A stretch of 64,000 bases of DNA from contig NC_012914.1 in assembly GCF_000023585.1 (NCBI RefSeq), forward strand, positions 2,991,001-3,055,000, read 5' to 3'. The first letter of the stretch is position 1; every line of letters starts with the position of its first letter. The DNA comes from Paenibacillus sp. JDR-2 (GTDB lineage Bacteria; Bacillota; Bacilli; Paenibacillales; Paenibacillaceae). Positions 1 to 7,737 of this stretch are shown here, piece by piece. A program made the position numbers and the translations under genes. The notes beneath the pieces were generated by a model. It did no database searches. It saw only the letters and a list, made by a program, of their open reading frames with translations, and was not told the DNA's origin.

Positions 1-1
1 C

Positions 2-628
2 GATGACGGCCTTGAAGCAAGGTTGTTCGCCGATGAATACGGCGGTCCGTACCGGTTTGCATCGGTGAGCAATAGGGTAGGCAAATACGCCGCGCGCACC
101 TTGCTGTTCACGGCGGATCGCCGGGCGGCAATCGTAGGATTGCATGTGCCGGCGGGGAGCAAAGGGAATTTGTCCGCCACCATTGACGACCTGACGGTAG
201 AGCATGTAAACGCGGAAGCTTCCGTATCGGTTGAAGCCGAGGCAGCCAAGCTCACCGGATTCGAAGCCGTAAGCGGAAGTAAGGAAGAAGCATCCGGGGA
301 CCGGTACGTTCGTCTGCCGGACGGGGCATCCGGGGAAGCGATATTCCAGGATCTCGAGGTTGAGGACGCGGGAGAGTATGTCTTGATCATCCATTATGCG
401 AATCCTTCCGGCGAGATGCCGGGCATGAAGCTTTCCGTTAACGGAGCGTCCATCGCTACCGCATGGTTCCCGCAGACGGGCGGATCGGCTATCTTCTCCG
501 ATAACCGGATGGAGCTTCCCGTTGCGCTGAAGCAAGGAAAGAACAACATCGCATTATCTTCAATCGGACAAGCTCCGTTGATCGATCGGATCGAGATTGC
601 AACGGCTCCGAAAGCCGTGAGCAAATAA
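2..628 (+). CDS. C-terminal fragment of a carbohydrate-active protein with a CBM6/35-like module
   Basis: The reading frame is open from the first bases of the window to a TAA at 626-628, so the 5' end lies outside. The visible 208 residues look like two beta-rich parts. The first ends in an IDDLTVEH stretch typical of the end of a lectin-like beta-sandwich. The second (about residues 80-200) has the VEAEAAKLTG opening, alternating hydrophobic strands and a closing LIDRIEI, a pattern common in CBM6/CBM35 modules that bind sugars. No catalytic residues can be assigned to the visible part. The next gene follows after 24 bases, so this is probably the first visible gene of a carbohydrate operon that runs through 4212. 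A secreted polysaccharide lyase or glycoside hydrolase is the likely full-length protein, but that is inference. Confidence 0.6.
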   Translation, partial: DDGLEARLFADEYGGPYRFASVSNRVGKYAARTLLFTADRRAAIVGLHVPAGSKGNLSATIDDLTVEHVNAEASVSVEAEAAKLTGFEAVSGSKEEASGDRYVRLPDGASGEAIFQDLEVEDAGEYVLIIHYANPSGEMPGMKLSVNGASIATAWFPQTGGSAIFSDNRMELPVALKQGKNNIALSSIGQAPLIDRIEIATAPKAVSK

Positions 629-652
629 ATAAAATTAGTGGAGGGAAATGCC

Positions 653-2296
653 ATGCAAGACGTCAGCTTCGAACTTAAACATCCAACATTCCAGTTTTAC
701 GGACATACCTTTACGCTTTATATCCACACCTTCGAGAACGCGTACGGGCTGGACGCCGACCGCTGCCGCGTGACCCGCGACGAGAATTCCATGACGATTA
801 CGGCAGATGGCCTCACTTGGGCAAACGGTCAGGAAAAAGCGGAAGGCAGCGCGGTTATTCACGTCTATAAATCTACCGATGGCCAAAGCGTCCGCTTTCG
901 TGTGCAAGCCAGCGCCGGCAGCAAGAAGCTCCGCAGCGTGAAGCTTCTGCTGGAAGGAATCGCGGACGGCGAGGTTATTAATCTCCGCGAAACGCCTTCC
1001 AAAGCCATTGAAGGCTCCGGCCTGCTGCTCCATTATCCGGAAGGCTGGCGCAACTTATATACGCCGCTTGTTGTCATGAAGACATCGGAGGACCGCTTGT
1101 TCTATTACCGCTCGCTTGACTCCACCGTTCGCGACAAACGGTTTGCTTTCCTACGAACAGCCAAGGGACTGACGGCAGAGTTAATCTTCGAGGAAGACGC
1201 GGTACGGATGCAAAACGAGGTCGTTGTCCCGGAATGGGAAATCGGAGAGTGCCCGTCCTTGGAAGCGATCAGCGCTTTGCATCACCGGGAAACGGAGAAG
1301 CATTATGATCTGGAGCCATGGGAGACCAGACAAGACGTGCCCGCATGGGCGCGCGAGATTTCGCTGGTAGCCGCGATTCATATGCAGCATTGGAACGGGT
1401 ATATCTTCAATGACTACAAGAAAACCGGGGATACGCTGGAATGGCTTGCCGAGCGTATGGATCCCAAACGGATTCTCGCTTATTTGCCAGGGTGGGAAGG
1501 CCGTTATTACTGGCAATACGGCGATTTCCGCCCCGATCCGCGTATGGGCGGCGAAGCGGGTTTTGAGGAACTGATGAGCAGAGCCAAGAAGCTTGGCATC
1601 CGCGTCATGCCGATGTTCGGGATGAACGTCGTGAATCCGGGTCTCGAGAATTTCGAGCAATGGGGAGCTCCATCCCGCGCGCATACGGCTGGCGGATTCC
1701 CGATTACGGGTTCGGTTGACTGGGACGGATCGAGGCATTACGACCATGCTTCCAATGCGTTTCTTAATCCCGGAGCGCCGGGATGGCAGAACCGCCTTGC
1801 CGGACAAATCGGCAAGCTGATGGATCGTTACGGCTTTGACGGCGTCTTCCTCGACATATCGGCGGCTTGGATGAATGACCCTTATTACCACTATTATGAA
1901 GGCTTCATAGAGCTTTGCCGCAAGATTCGCGAGAACCGGCCGGATTGCCTTATCGCGGGCGAAGGCTGGTACGACGCAGCCGGACTTGGCACGCCGCTTA
2001 TGCAGTCCGGCCATACGGACGGAGTCATGCATTGGCATGACGAGCCTTATGCTCCATTATTCGAAACGTACAACCGCAGCTTTGGCCATTTATGTCTTGG
2101 CGCACCGGGCAAAGGCTCTACCGGCGTGCATGAACATGGATATAATCCGGATTACAGACGCGCGCCAATTCGCAAAGCCATCATTCCGACCGTTACCATA
2201 GTGGACGATACGCTGGAGACGGCAGCCGATGAGGTTGAATCCATTATTGCTGACGCCAAAAGCTATGCAGACCAATTCCTGACGATTACGAAATAG
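653..2296 (+). CDS. Putative glycoside-hydrolase-like (beta/alpha)8-barrel protein
   Basis: The protein has 547 residues. The ATG at 653 is chosen because GGAGGG (640-645) lies 7 bases upstream; an in-frame GTG at 638 has no such site. Residues 1 to about 200 look beta-rich, and about 220-500 look like a TIM barrel. Two segments resemble active-site strand ends of retaining hydrolases: FDGVFLDI near residue 400 and AGEGW near residue 435, which would supply an Asp and a Glu. There is no signal peptide, so it probably acts in the cytoplasm on imported oligosaccharide. It sits 14 bases before the GH127-type gene, consistent with one operon. I do not recognise a named GH family with certainty; DUF6259-type hydrolase-like proteins are the closest match I recall. 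Substrate unknown. Confidence 0.55.
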   Translation: MQDVSFELKHPTFQFYGHTFTLYIHTFENAYGLDADRCRVTRDENSMTITADGLTWANGQEKAEGSAVIHVYKSTDGQSVRFRVQASAGSKKLRSVKLLLEGIADGEVINLRETPSKAIEGSGLLLHYPEGWRNLYTPLVVMKTSEDRLFYYRSLDSTVRDKRFAFLRTAKGLTAELIFEEDAVRMQNEVVVPEWEIGECPSLEAISALHHRETEKHYDLEPWETRQDVPAWAREISLVAAIHMQHWNGYIFNDYKKTGDTLEWLAERMDPKRILAYLPGWEGRYYWQYGDFRPDPRMGGEAGFEELMSRAKKLGIRVMPMFGMNVVNPGLENFEQWGAPSRAHTAGGFPITGSVDWDGSRHYDHASNAFLNPGAPGWQNRLAGQIGKLMDRYGFDGVFLDISAAWMNDPYYHYYEGFIELCRKIRENRPDCLIAGEGWYDAAGLGTPLMQSGHTDGVMHWHDEPYAPLFETYNRSFGHLCLGAPGKGSTGVHEHGYNPDYRRAPIRKAIIPTVTIVDDTLETAADEVESIIADAKSYADQFLTITK

Positions 2297-2310
2297 AGGA
2301 GTCTAAAGCC

Positions 2311-4212
2311 ATGACAATAAAAATCAAACGCAAACCAACAACGCCGGTTCCTAATCTGGCTCCGCTAAGACCAGCAGCCTTAATGAGCTTGCCGCTTGGC
2401 GCGATACGCCCGAAAGGCTGGCTGAAGGATCAGCTGCAAATCCAGCTGAACGGCTTTACCGGCAAGCTGCCGGAACATTGGGAGGACCTGAACGCGAACA
2501 GCGGATGGCTGGGCGGCAGCGGCGAAAGCTGGGAACGGGGACCTTATTATGTGGACGGACTGCTCCCGCTGGCTTACGCCTTGCAGGATGAAGCCTTAAT
2601 CGATAAAGCGCAGGCATGGATCGAATGGACGCTTGGCAGCCAGCGCGAAGACGGGCAATTCGGACCATCCACCAATGACGACTGGTGGAGCCGCATGGTC
2701 ATGGCGAAGGTGCTTACCCAGCATCAGGAAGCAACGGGCGATGAGCGGGTAATCCCGTTTCTGCTGAACTACTTCCGTTATCAAGCCGCGCATATTGACA
2801 AGCGGCCGTTAACCGACTGGGCAGAAGCGCGCGGCGCCGAGAACGTGCTCATCCTTCAGTGGCTGTATAACCGGACGGGCGAGGCTTTCTTGCTGGAGCT
2901 TGCGGAAAAGACGCAGAAGCAGACCTTAGGCTGGACCGAAATTTTCTCGAACTTTCCGTACTGGCGCTACCAGACCAAGTTTGATCACCGCGTCCATGTC
3001 GTGAACGTCCTGATGGCGCTCAAGGAACCCGCGCTCCGCTATTTGCAGACTGGCGATGCCAAGCATAGCGAAGCGCCTTACCGCGGTATTGAGAGTCTCA
3101 TGAAATATCACGGACAGGTTCACGGTCTTTGCTCGGGGGATGAGTGGCTGGCAGGAACAAGCCCCACGCAAGGCGTTGAATTATGCGCGGTCGTGGAATA
3201 TATGTTTACGCTGGAACAGCTCGTACGAATTTATGGCGACGGCTACTTTGCCGATATATTGGAAAAGGTGTCCTTTAACGCACTCCCTGCAACAATCTCC
3301 GCGGATTGGACGAGCCGGCAGTATGTGCAGCAAGCCAATCAGATCAAGTGCACGCAGGAGCACCGCAATTGGACGGAAAACCGCGATGACGCCAATATGT
3401 TCGGGCTGGAACCAAACTTCGGCTGCTGCACGGCCAACATGCATCAAGGCTGGCCGAAGCTTGCCGCGCATCTGTGGATGGCTACGCCTGATGGCGGTCT
3501 TGCCGCCATCTCTTACGCTGCATGCGAGGTAACGGCAACCGTGGCTGATGGCGTGGAAGCAACCGTTAAAGTCGCGTCCAGCTATCCGTTCGAAGAAGGC
3601 GTTCAACTATCGGTTCAACTGTCCGAACCCGCCGTATTTCCGCTGAAGCTCCGCATTCCTGCATGGTGCAAGGAGCCTGCGGTCATTGTGAACGGAGAGG
3701 TTCAGGAGCTGGACGTTCAAGCCGGATTCGCAACCATTGAACGGTTATGGCATTCCGACGACAACGTGATGGTGCTGCTGCCGATGAACGTGCAAGTTGA
3801 CCGCCGCGGCAATGATGCCGTCAGTTTGTCGAGAGGACCTCTCGTATACGCATTGCCTATCGCCGAACGTTGGTATAAGCGCTATGGCAGCCTGCCATTT
3901 GCCGACTGGGAAGTGTTCCCGGATGATAACAGCGCATGGAATTACGGTCTGCTTCTGGATGGTGCCAATGTCGATCAGGCTTTCGAAATCAAGAAAAGTC
4001 CGATGACGCGGCAGCCGTTCCTTGCTCAGAATGCCCCGGTAAGATTAATCGGCAAAGGGCGGCGAATTCCGGAGTGGAAGGAAGAGCAGCATTCGGCGGG
4101 CGAGCTGCCGTTAAGCCCGGTCAAATCATCCGAGCAGGTGGAGACCATCGAGCTTGTGCCATATGGCAGCGCAAGGCTTCGCATTGCGGAATTCCCGGTC
4201 TTATCGGAATAA
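2311..4212 (+). CDS. GH127-family glycoside hydrolase (beta-L-arabinofuranosidase-like, DUF1680)
   Basis: The protein has 633 residues, close to the usual family length, with AGAGGAG upstream of the ATG. The (alpha/alpha)6-barrel family signature is visible: the PLGAIRPKGWLKDQL start, GPYYVDGLLPLAYAL near residue 80, and the zinc/cysteine centre seen in GH127 and GH146 enzymes, namely E290-x-C292 and the pair C372-C373 followed by TANMHQGWPKL. In characterised members a cysteine of this cluster is the nucleophile. A beta-rich C-terminal part follows from about residue 400. No signal peptide is visible, so a cytoplasmic enzyme is expected. GH127 relatives act on beta-L-arabinofuranosides or other sugars, so the exact substrate cannot be read from the sequence. 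It is the last gene of its operon; a terminator lies at 4315-4355. Confidence 0.85.
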   Translation: MTIKIKRKPTTPVPNLAPLRPAALMSLPLGAIRPKGWLKDQLQIQLNGFTGKLPEHWEDLNANSGWLGGSGESWERGPYYVDGLLPLAYALQDEALIDKAQAWIEWTLGSQREDGQFGPSTNDDWWSRMVMAKVLTQHQEATGDERVIPFLLNYFRYQAAHIDKRPLTDWAEARGAENVLILQWLYNRTGEAFLLELAEKTQKQTLGWTEIFSNFPYWRYQTKFDHRVHVVNVLMALKEPALRYLQTGDAKHSEAPYRGIESLMKYHGQVHGLCSGDEWLAGTSPTQGVELCAVVEYMFTLEQLVRIYGDGYFADILEKVSFNALPATISADWTSRQYVQQANQIKCTQEHRNWTENRDDANMFGLEPNFGCCTANMHQGWPKLAAHLWMATPDGGLAAISYAACEVTATVADGVEATVKVASSYPFEEGVQLSVQLSEPAVFPLKLRIPAWCKEPAVIVNGEVQELDVQAGFATIERLWHSDDNVMVLLPMNVQVDRRGNDAVSLSRGPLVYALPIAERWYKRYGSLPFADWEVFPDDNSAWNYGLLLDGANVDQAFEIKKSPMTRQPFLAQNAPVRLIGKGRRIPEWKEEQHSAGELPLSPVKSSEQVETIELVPYGSARLRIAEFPVLSE

Positions 4213-4314
4213 AATAGCATGATCCTAAGCTCCTGCCGAGCCAATTGGCCGGAGCTTTCGGCAGGTTGATACCTATAAAAGGATGCCACGTTTATCATCC
4301 ATTAATAAGAAAAG

Positions 4315-4355
4315 CTGCTGGGGGAGCGCGATCGGGATCCTCCAGCAGTTTTTTT
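4315..4355 (+). terminator. Rho-independent terminator after the GH127 operon
   Basis: CTGCTGG pairs with CCAGCAG around an interrupted stem, followed by seven T. It lies between the convergent GH127 and AraC-type genes. A second set of nested inverted repeats (AAGCTCC/GGAGCTT and CCTGCCGA/TCGGCAGG) lies just upstream at about 4227-4266 without a T-run. Confidence 0.85.
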
Positions 4356-4374
4356 GCATGCGGCAGCCAAGAGA

Positions 4375-5250
4375 CTACCGGTAAGTATGCTTGATAGCGC
4401 TGCGGTACAAATGGGGCGTTACCCCTTTATGCCTCTTAAACAGCTGGGAGAAATACGGCGCGCTAAAGCCGCCAATCATTCGACCGATTTCGTTAATGGA
4501 ATAATCCGTATTCTCAAGCAGCGCGCAAGCTTCGCGAATCCGGCGTCCGGCCACGTAATCGGAAATGGTCATTCCGGTCTGCTGCTTGAATAAGTGCGAT
4601 ATATGGTATGAGGATAAATGAAGCTCCCGGGACAGGGATTCCAGTGAAATCGTCTGACGGTAGTGCGTTTCGATCCAGTCTAGTATTTTCTCGACGTGGC
4701 CGGAGTTTTTATCCATAGAGGCATGCGTATCTCCTGATTCAAATACATGCAGTTGAAGATGCTTAATCAGGGATAGAAGAAAAAGCACCCGATCCTCTAC
4801 GCTTGGCTCGCCTCCGGTAAGAGTTCGCATTTTATCATAGTCCGACAGCAAATTCGCTAAAGTCTTGTCTTCGCAAAACGTAAATACCTGGCGCCTGAGC
4901 AAACCGTACATTAATCTTCGCAGAAAAGCTTGCATTTTGGGATATGGCTGCAGGTAGGGATCCAATATGCGGGCATCAAAGGTCAGGTTGGTTCTTATAT
5001 AGGTAGCGCCTTCCTTTAACGGAACGTCTACTTTATGAAGCTGGTAGGGCTGAAAACAAAACAACATGTTATCCTCAAGCTTATACTGCTGGCTTTCAAG
5101 CGTTACCGTGCCGGATCCTTCGTGGATGTACAGCAGCTCAATCCCTTGATGCGCATGCAGCATCAGCCAATTCTCGTTGCGGGTTTCATATCTATGAGTA
5201 AAGGAAAAAGCGTTAGCACCAAGATCCATAGGCTGAACAATTGTTGGCAT
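4375..5250 (-). CDS. AraC-family transcriptional regulator
   Basis: The protein has 291 residues, with GGGAGGT 7 bases upstream of the ATG. Residues 1 to about 150 form a cupin-like sensing domain (HAHQGIELLYIHEGSGTV, a beta-barrel pattern). Residues about 185-285 carry the double helix-turn-helix of the AraC/XylS family, ending in SAPYFSQLFKRHKGVTPHLYR. This architecture is usual for sugar-responsive activators. It is transcribed divergently from the GH88 gene, with 112 bases between the starts and two overlapping -10 elements there (5291-5296 and 5325-5330). The natural inference is that it controls ugl and DUF2264, perhaps also itself and the convergent GH127 operon, in response to an uronic-acid sugar. 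The ligand is unknown. Confidence 0.9.
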   Translation of the reverse strand: MPTIVQPMDLGANAFSFTHRYETRNENWLMLHAHQGIELLYIHEGSGTVTLESQQYKLEDNMLFCFQPYQLHKVDVPLKEGATYIRTNLTFDARILDPYLQPYPKMQAFLRRLMYGLLRRQVFTFCEDKTLANLLSDYDKMRTLTGGEPSVEDRVLFLLSLIKHLQLHVFESGDTHASMDKNSGHVEKILDWIETHYRQTISLESLSRELHLSSYHISHLFKQQTGMTISDYVAGRRIREACALLENTDYSINEIGRMIGGFSAPYFSQLFKRHKGVTPHLYRSAIKHTYR

Positions 5251-5290
5251 AACGTACCTCCCGGCAGGGCTAAAATCGCAATTTAGCTAC

Positions 5291-5302
5291 ATTATAGCAC
5301 AA
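5291..5302 (-). promoter_or_regulatory. Candidate extended -10 promoter for the AraC-type gene
   Basis: On the minus strand the sequence reads TGTGCTATAAT, which is a perfect -10 hexamer preceded by TGn (extended -10). It sits about 41 bases upstream of the regulator's start. No good -35 hexamer is visible. It lies within 40 bases of the divergent ugl promoter, so one bound regulator could influence both. Confidence 0.5.
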
Positions 5303-5330
5303 CTTGCCTTAAGCCTAAGAGATTTATAAT
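5302..5330 (+). promoter_or_regulatory. Candidate sigma-A promoter for ugl
   Basis: TATAAT at 5325-5330 lies 17 bases after a weak ACTTGC -35 (5302-5307). A poor -35 with a perfect -10 is typical of promoters that need an activator such as an AraC protein. The transcript leader before the ATG at 5363 would be about 26 bases. Confidence 0.5.
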
Positions 5331-5362
5331 GAGGCTATAAACCTTATCGGGAGGGCATCGAA

Positions 5363-6493
5363 ATGTGGAAGAAAGCCATTGAAGATACGCTGCAAGTTAC
5401 TAGAGCCAATATCGAACGGTTTGGAAGCAAGTTCCCGCATGTTAGCGAAAACAGCAGCGGCCAATACGTACTTATTGAAAATGAAGGCTGGACGGAGGGC
5501 TTCTGGCCCGGAATTCTGTGGCTGAGCTATGAGTATTCCGGAGACCGGGCTTACCGGGAAGCAGCCGTACAGACGGTTAATAGTCTTGGTAAGCGGCTCG
5601 AGAACAACCTGAGTCTGGATCATCACGACATCGGCTTCTTGTATTCCTTGTCCTCGAAGGCTCAATGGATTTTAGAGAAAGACGAAGCTGCCAAGCAAAT
5701 AACGATAGATGCCGCCAAAGTACTGATGAAGCGCTGGCGCGAAAATATGAATATTTTGCAGGCCTGGGGACCAAAGGATGATCCTATTAACGGCGGCCGT
5801 ATTATAATTGACTGTATGATGAACCTGCCGCTGCTGCACTGGGCTTATCTGCAGACCGGGGACAAGTCGTTCAGAGAGGCCGCGGAGCAGCATACGGAGA
5901 TGAGCCGCCGCTTCCTTGTACGCGGAGACGATTCCTCTTACCATACCTTCTGGTTTAATCCCGAGACCGGCGATTCCAACCGGGGAGGAACCCATCAAGG
6001 CTTTAAAGACGGTTCGACCTGGACGCGCGGGCAGGCGTGGGGGATCTACGGCTTTGCGTTAGCTTATCGTTATTTGCGTAAGCCGGAGTATCTGGAGACG
6101 GCCAAGCGGCTTGCCATCTATTTTGCAGATCGTATTCCGGAAGATGGCGTAGTGTATTGGGACTTTGACGCGCCTCAAGTGCCTGAGACCAAAAGAGACA
6201 GCTCAGCTTCGGCTATCGCGGCATCCGGCATGCTGGAGATTTGCGGCTTCCTGCCCGACAATGATCCCGTGTACAAAAAGCTGATGCAAGCGGTAAACCG
6301 CTCCATGGAAGGACTCGTCAGCCATTACTCGACGAATGGAGAGAAAGAAGCGGAAGGCTTCTTGAACCGCGGTTCATATTCCGTACGCACAAATACATCG
6401 CCGGACGATTATACGATTTGGGGCGATTATTTCTACCTCGAAGCGCTGATGCGCCTTGATAAAGGCATCCCGGGTTACTGGTACGAACGTTAG
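5363..6493 (+). CDS. ugl: Unsaturated glucuronyl hydrolase, GH88
   Basis: The protein has 376 residues, almost the same length as the studied UGL of Bacillus/Paenibacillus sp. GL1 (377). It hydrolyses the unsaturated uronic acid at the non-reducing end of oligosaccharides made by polysaccharide lyases, such as glycosaminoglycan, gellan or xanthan fragments, acting in the cytoplasm. The motifs DHHDIGFLYSL, GGRIIIDCMMNLPLL, RGDDSSYHTFWF, STWTRGQAWGIYG, RDSSASAIAASG and IWGDYFYLEAL are all present. Asp89 and Asp150 align with the two catalytic aspartates (88 and 149) described for the GL1 enzyme. GGGAGGG precedes the ATG. It is divergent from the AraC-type regulator and followed by the DUF2264 gene. 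This is the best substrate clue in the region: an unsaturated uronate-containing oligosaccharide. Confidence 0.93.
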   Translation: MWKKAIEDTLQVTRANIERFGSKFPHVSENSSGQYVLIENEGWTEGFWPGILWLSYEYSGDRAYREAAVQTVNSLGKRLENNLSLDHHDIGFLYSLSSKAQWILEKDEAAKQITIDAAKVLMKRWRENMNILQAWGPKDDPINGGRIIIDCMMNLPLLHWAYLQTGDKSFREAAEQHTEMSRRFLVRGDDSSYHTFWFNPETGDSNRGGTHQGFKDGSTWTRGQAWGIYGFALAYRYLRKPEYLETAKRLAIYFADRIPEDGVVYWDFDAPQVPETKRDSSASAIAASGMLEICGFLPDNDPVYKKLMQAVNRSMEGLVSHYSTNGEKEAEGFLNRGSYSVRTNTSPDDYTIWGDYFYLEALMRLDKGIPGYWYER

Positions 6494-6540
6494 ACTTAAT
6501 TAAAATGGCAATAAAGACAAGACAGCAGGGGGCAAAAACG

Positions 6541-7683
6541 ATGGCTGAAGTTAAGAAGGATCGGGAGCAGTGGATAGAGTGGATGCTTCGAATCGGAAGA
6601 CCGGTACTGGAGGCTTTAGCAGAACGCAAGCTGAAGGAAAGGATGCCGGTTCAAGCGATAACAGATGACCGCAACGAATATACATACCTGGAGGCCGTGG
6701 GGCGCTTGCTTACGGGAATGGCTCCCTGGTTCGAACTGACTGGATTATCGGGCGAAGAGGAGGAGCATCGAAGCGGGATGGCGCAATTGGCAAGAGCAGC
6801 TATCGATGCGGCAACGGATCCAACTTCGCCGGACTATATGAACTTCGCCAGCGGCTATCAGCCGGTTGTGGATACCGCCTTTTTGTCCCATGCCCTTGTC
6901 CGGGCACCGCAAGAACTGCTGAGTAAGCTTGATGACCGAGTAAAGCAAAATGTAGTCAGCTGCTTGAAGGCGACCAGGTCAAGAAAACCGTTCTATAATA
7001 ATTGGCTGTTATTCGCAGCCATGACCGAAACGGCATTGTACTTGCTCGGCGAGGAATGGGATGCGATGCGTATCGATTATGCCCTCAAGAAGCATCAGGA
7101 ATGGTATTTGGGCGATGGAGTATATGGGGATGGACCGGAATTTCATGGGGACTATTACAACGGATTCGTCATTCAACCGATGCTGGTCGATATTCTTCGG
7201 ACGGTAGGACCGGAAATGCCGGAATGGGAGCAATTAACGACTGTTGTCATCCGCCGGGCGGCCCGCCATGCGGCGCAGCAGGAGCGCTTGATCTCTCCGG
7301 AAGGCACTTTCCCGCCGATCGGGCGCTCGCTAGCTTACCGGTTTGGTGCATTCCAACTGTTGTCGCAGGCCGTGCTTCAAGGCTGGCTTCCGGAAGACAT
7401 CGCACCTAACCAGGTTAGGTGTGCGCTGACGGCGGTTATCCGCCGAATGATTGAGATGCCTGGAACCTTTGATGAGGAAGGCTGGCTGCGGATCGGATTC
7501 TGTGGCGACCAAGAGGAGATTGGCGAAGGGTACATTTCGACAGGCAGCTTGTATTTATGCTCCGCCGTATTCCTGCCCCTTGGCTTGCAGCCGGATCACC
7601 CGTTCTGGCTAGGTGAAGCGGACTGGACTTCCAAGAAAGCATGGTCCGGACAGCCGTTTCCCATAGATAAGGCACTTAAATAA
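6541..7683 (+). CDS. DUF2264 domain protein
   Basis: The protein has 380 residues from the ATG at 6541, chosen because AGGGGGC lies just upstream; an in-frame ATG at 6505 has no ribosome binding site. The whole chain fits the DUF2264 family: NNWLLFAAMTETALYLLGEEWD, a HGDYYNGFVIQPMLVDIL segment and an FWLGEADWTSKKAWSG end. The fold of the family is thought to be an (alpha/alpha)n toroid like that of GH88/GH105 enzymes, and some members have been linked to uronic-acid hydrolysis; I could not confirm that assignment here. There is no signal peptide. It follows ugl by 47 bases and shares its terminator, so a role in the same oligosaccharide pathway is likely but inferred. Confidence 0.75.
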   Translation: MAEVKKDREQWIEWMLRIGRPVLEALAERKLKERMPVQAITDDRNEYTYLEAVGRLLTGMAPWFELTGLSGEEEEHRSGMAQLARAAIDAATDPTSPDYMNFASGYQPVVDTAFLSHALVRAPQELLSKLDDRVKQNVVSCLKATRSRKPFYNNWLLFAAMTETALYLLGEEWDAMRIDYALKKHQEWYLGDGVYGDGPEFHGDYYNGFVIQPMLVDILRTVGPEMPEWEQLTTVVIRRAARHAAQQERLISPEGTFPPIGRSLAYRFGAFQLLSQAVLQGWLPEDIAPNQVRCALTAVIRRMIEMPGTFDEEGWLRIGFCGDQEEIGEGYISTGSLYLCSAVFLPLGLQPDHPFWLGEADWTSKKAWSGQPFPIDKALK

Positions 7684-7690
7684 TAGATGT

Positions 7691-7735
7691 TAAAAAAACC
7701 CCCGGTTCTCGCAAGCTGCGAAAACCGGGGGTTTT
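7691..7735. terminator. Bidirectional terminator between the DUF2264 and GH18 genes
   Basis: A 10-bp AACCGGGGGT-type stem is flanked by A-run and T-run (AAAACCCCCGGTT ... AACCGGGGGTTTT), with an inner TCGCA/TGCGA pair. It can serve both converging genes. Confidence 0.9.
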
Positions 7736-7737
7736 GC

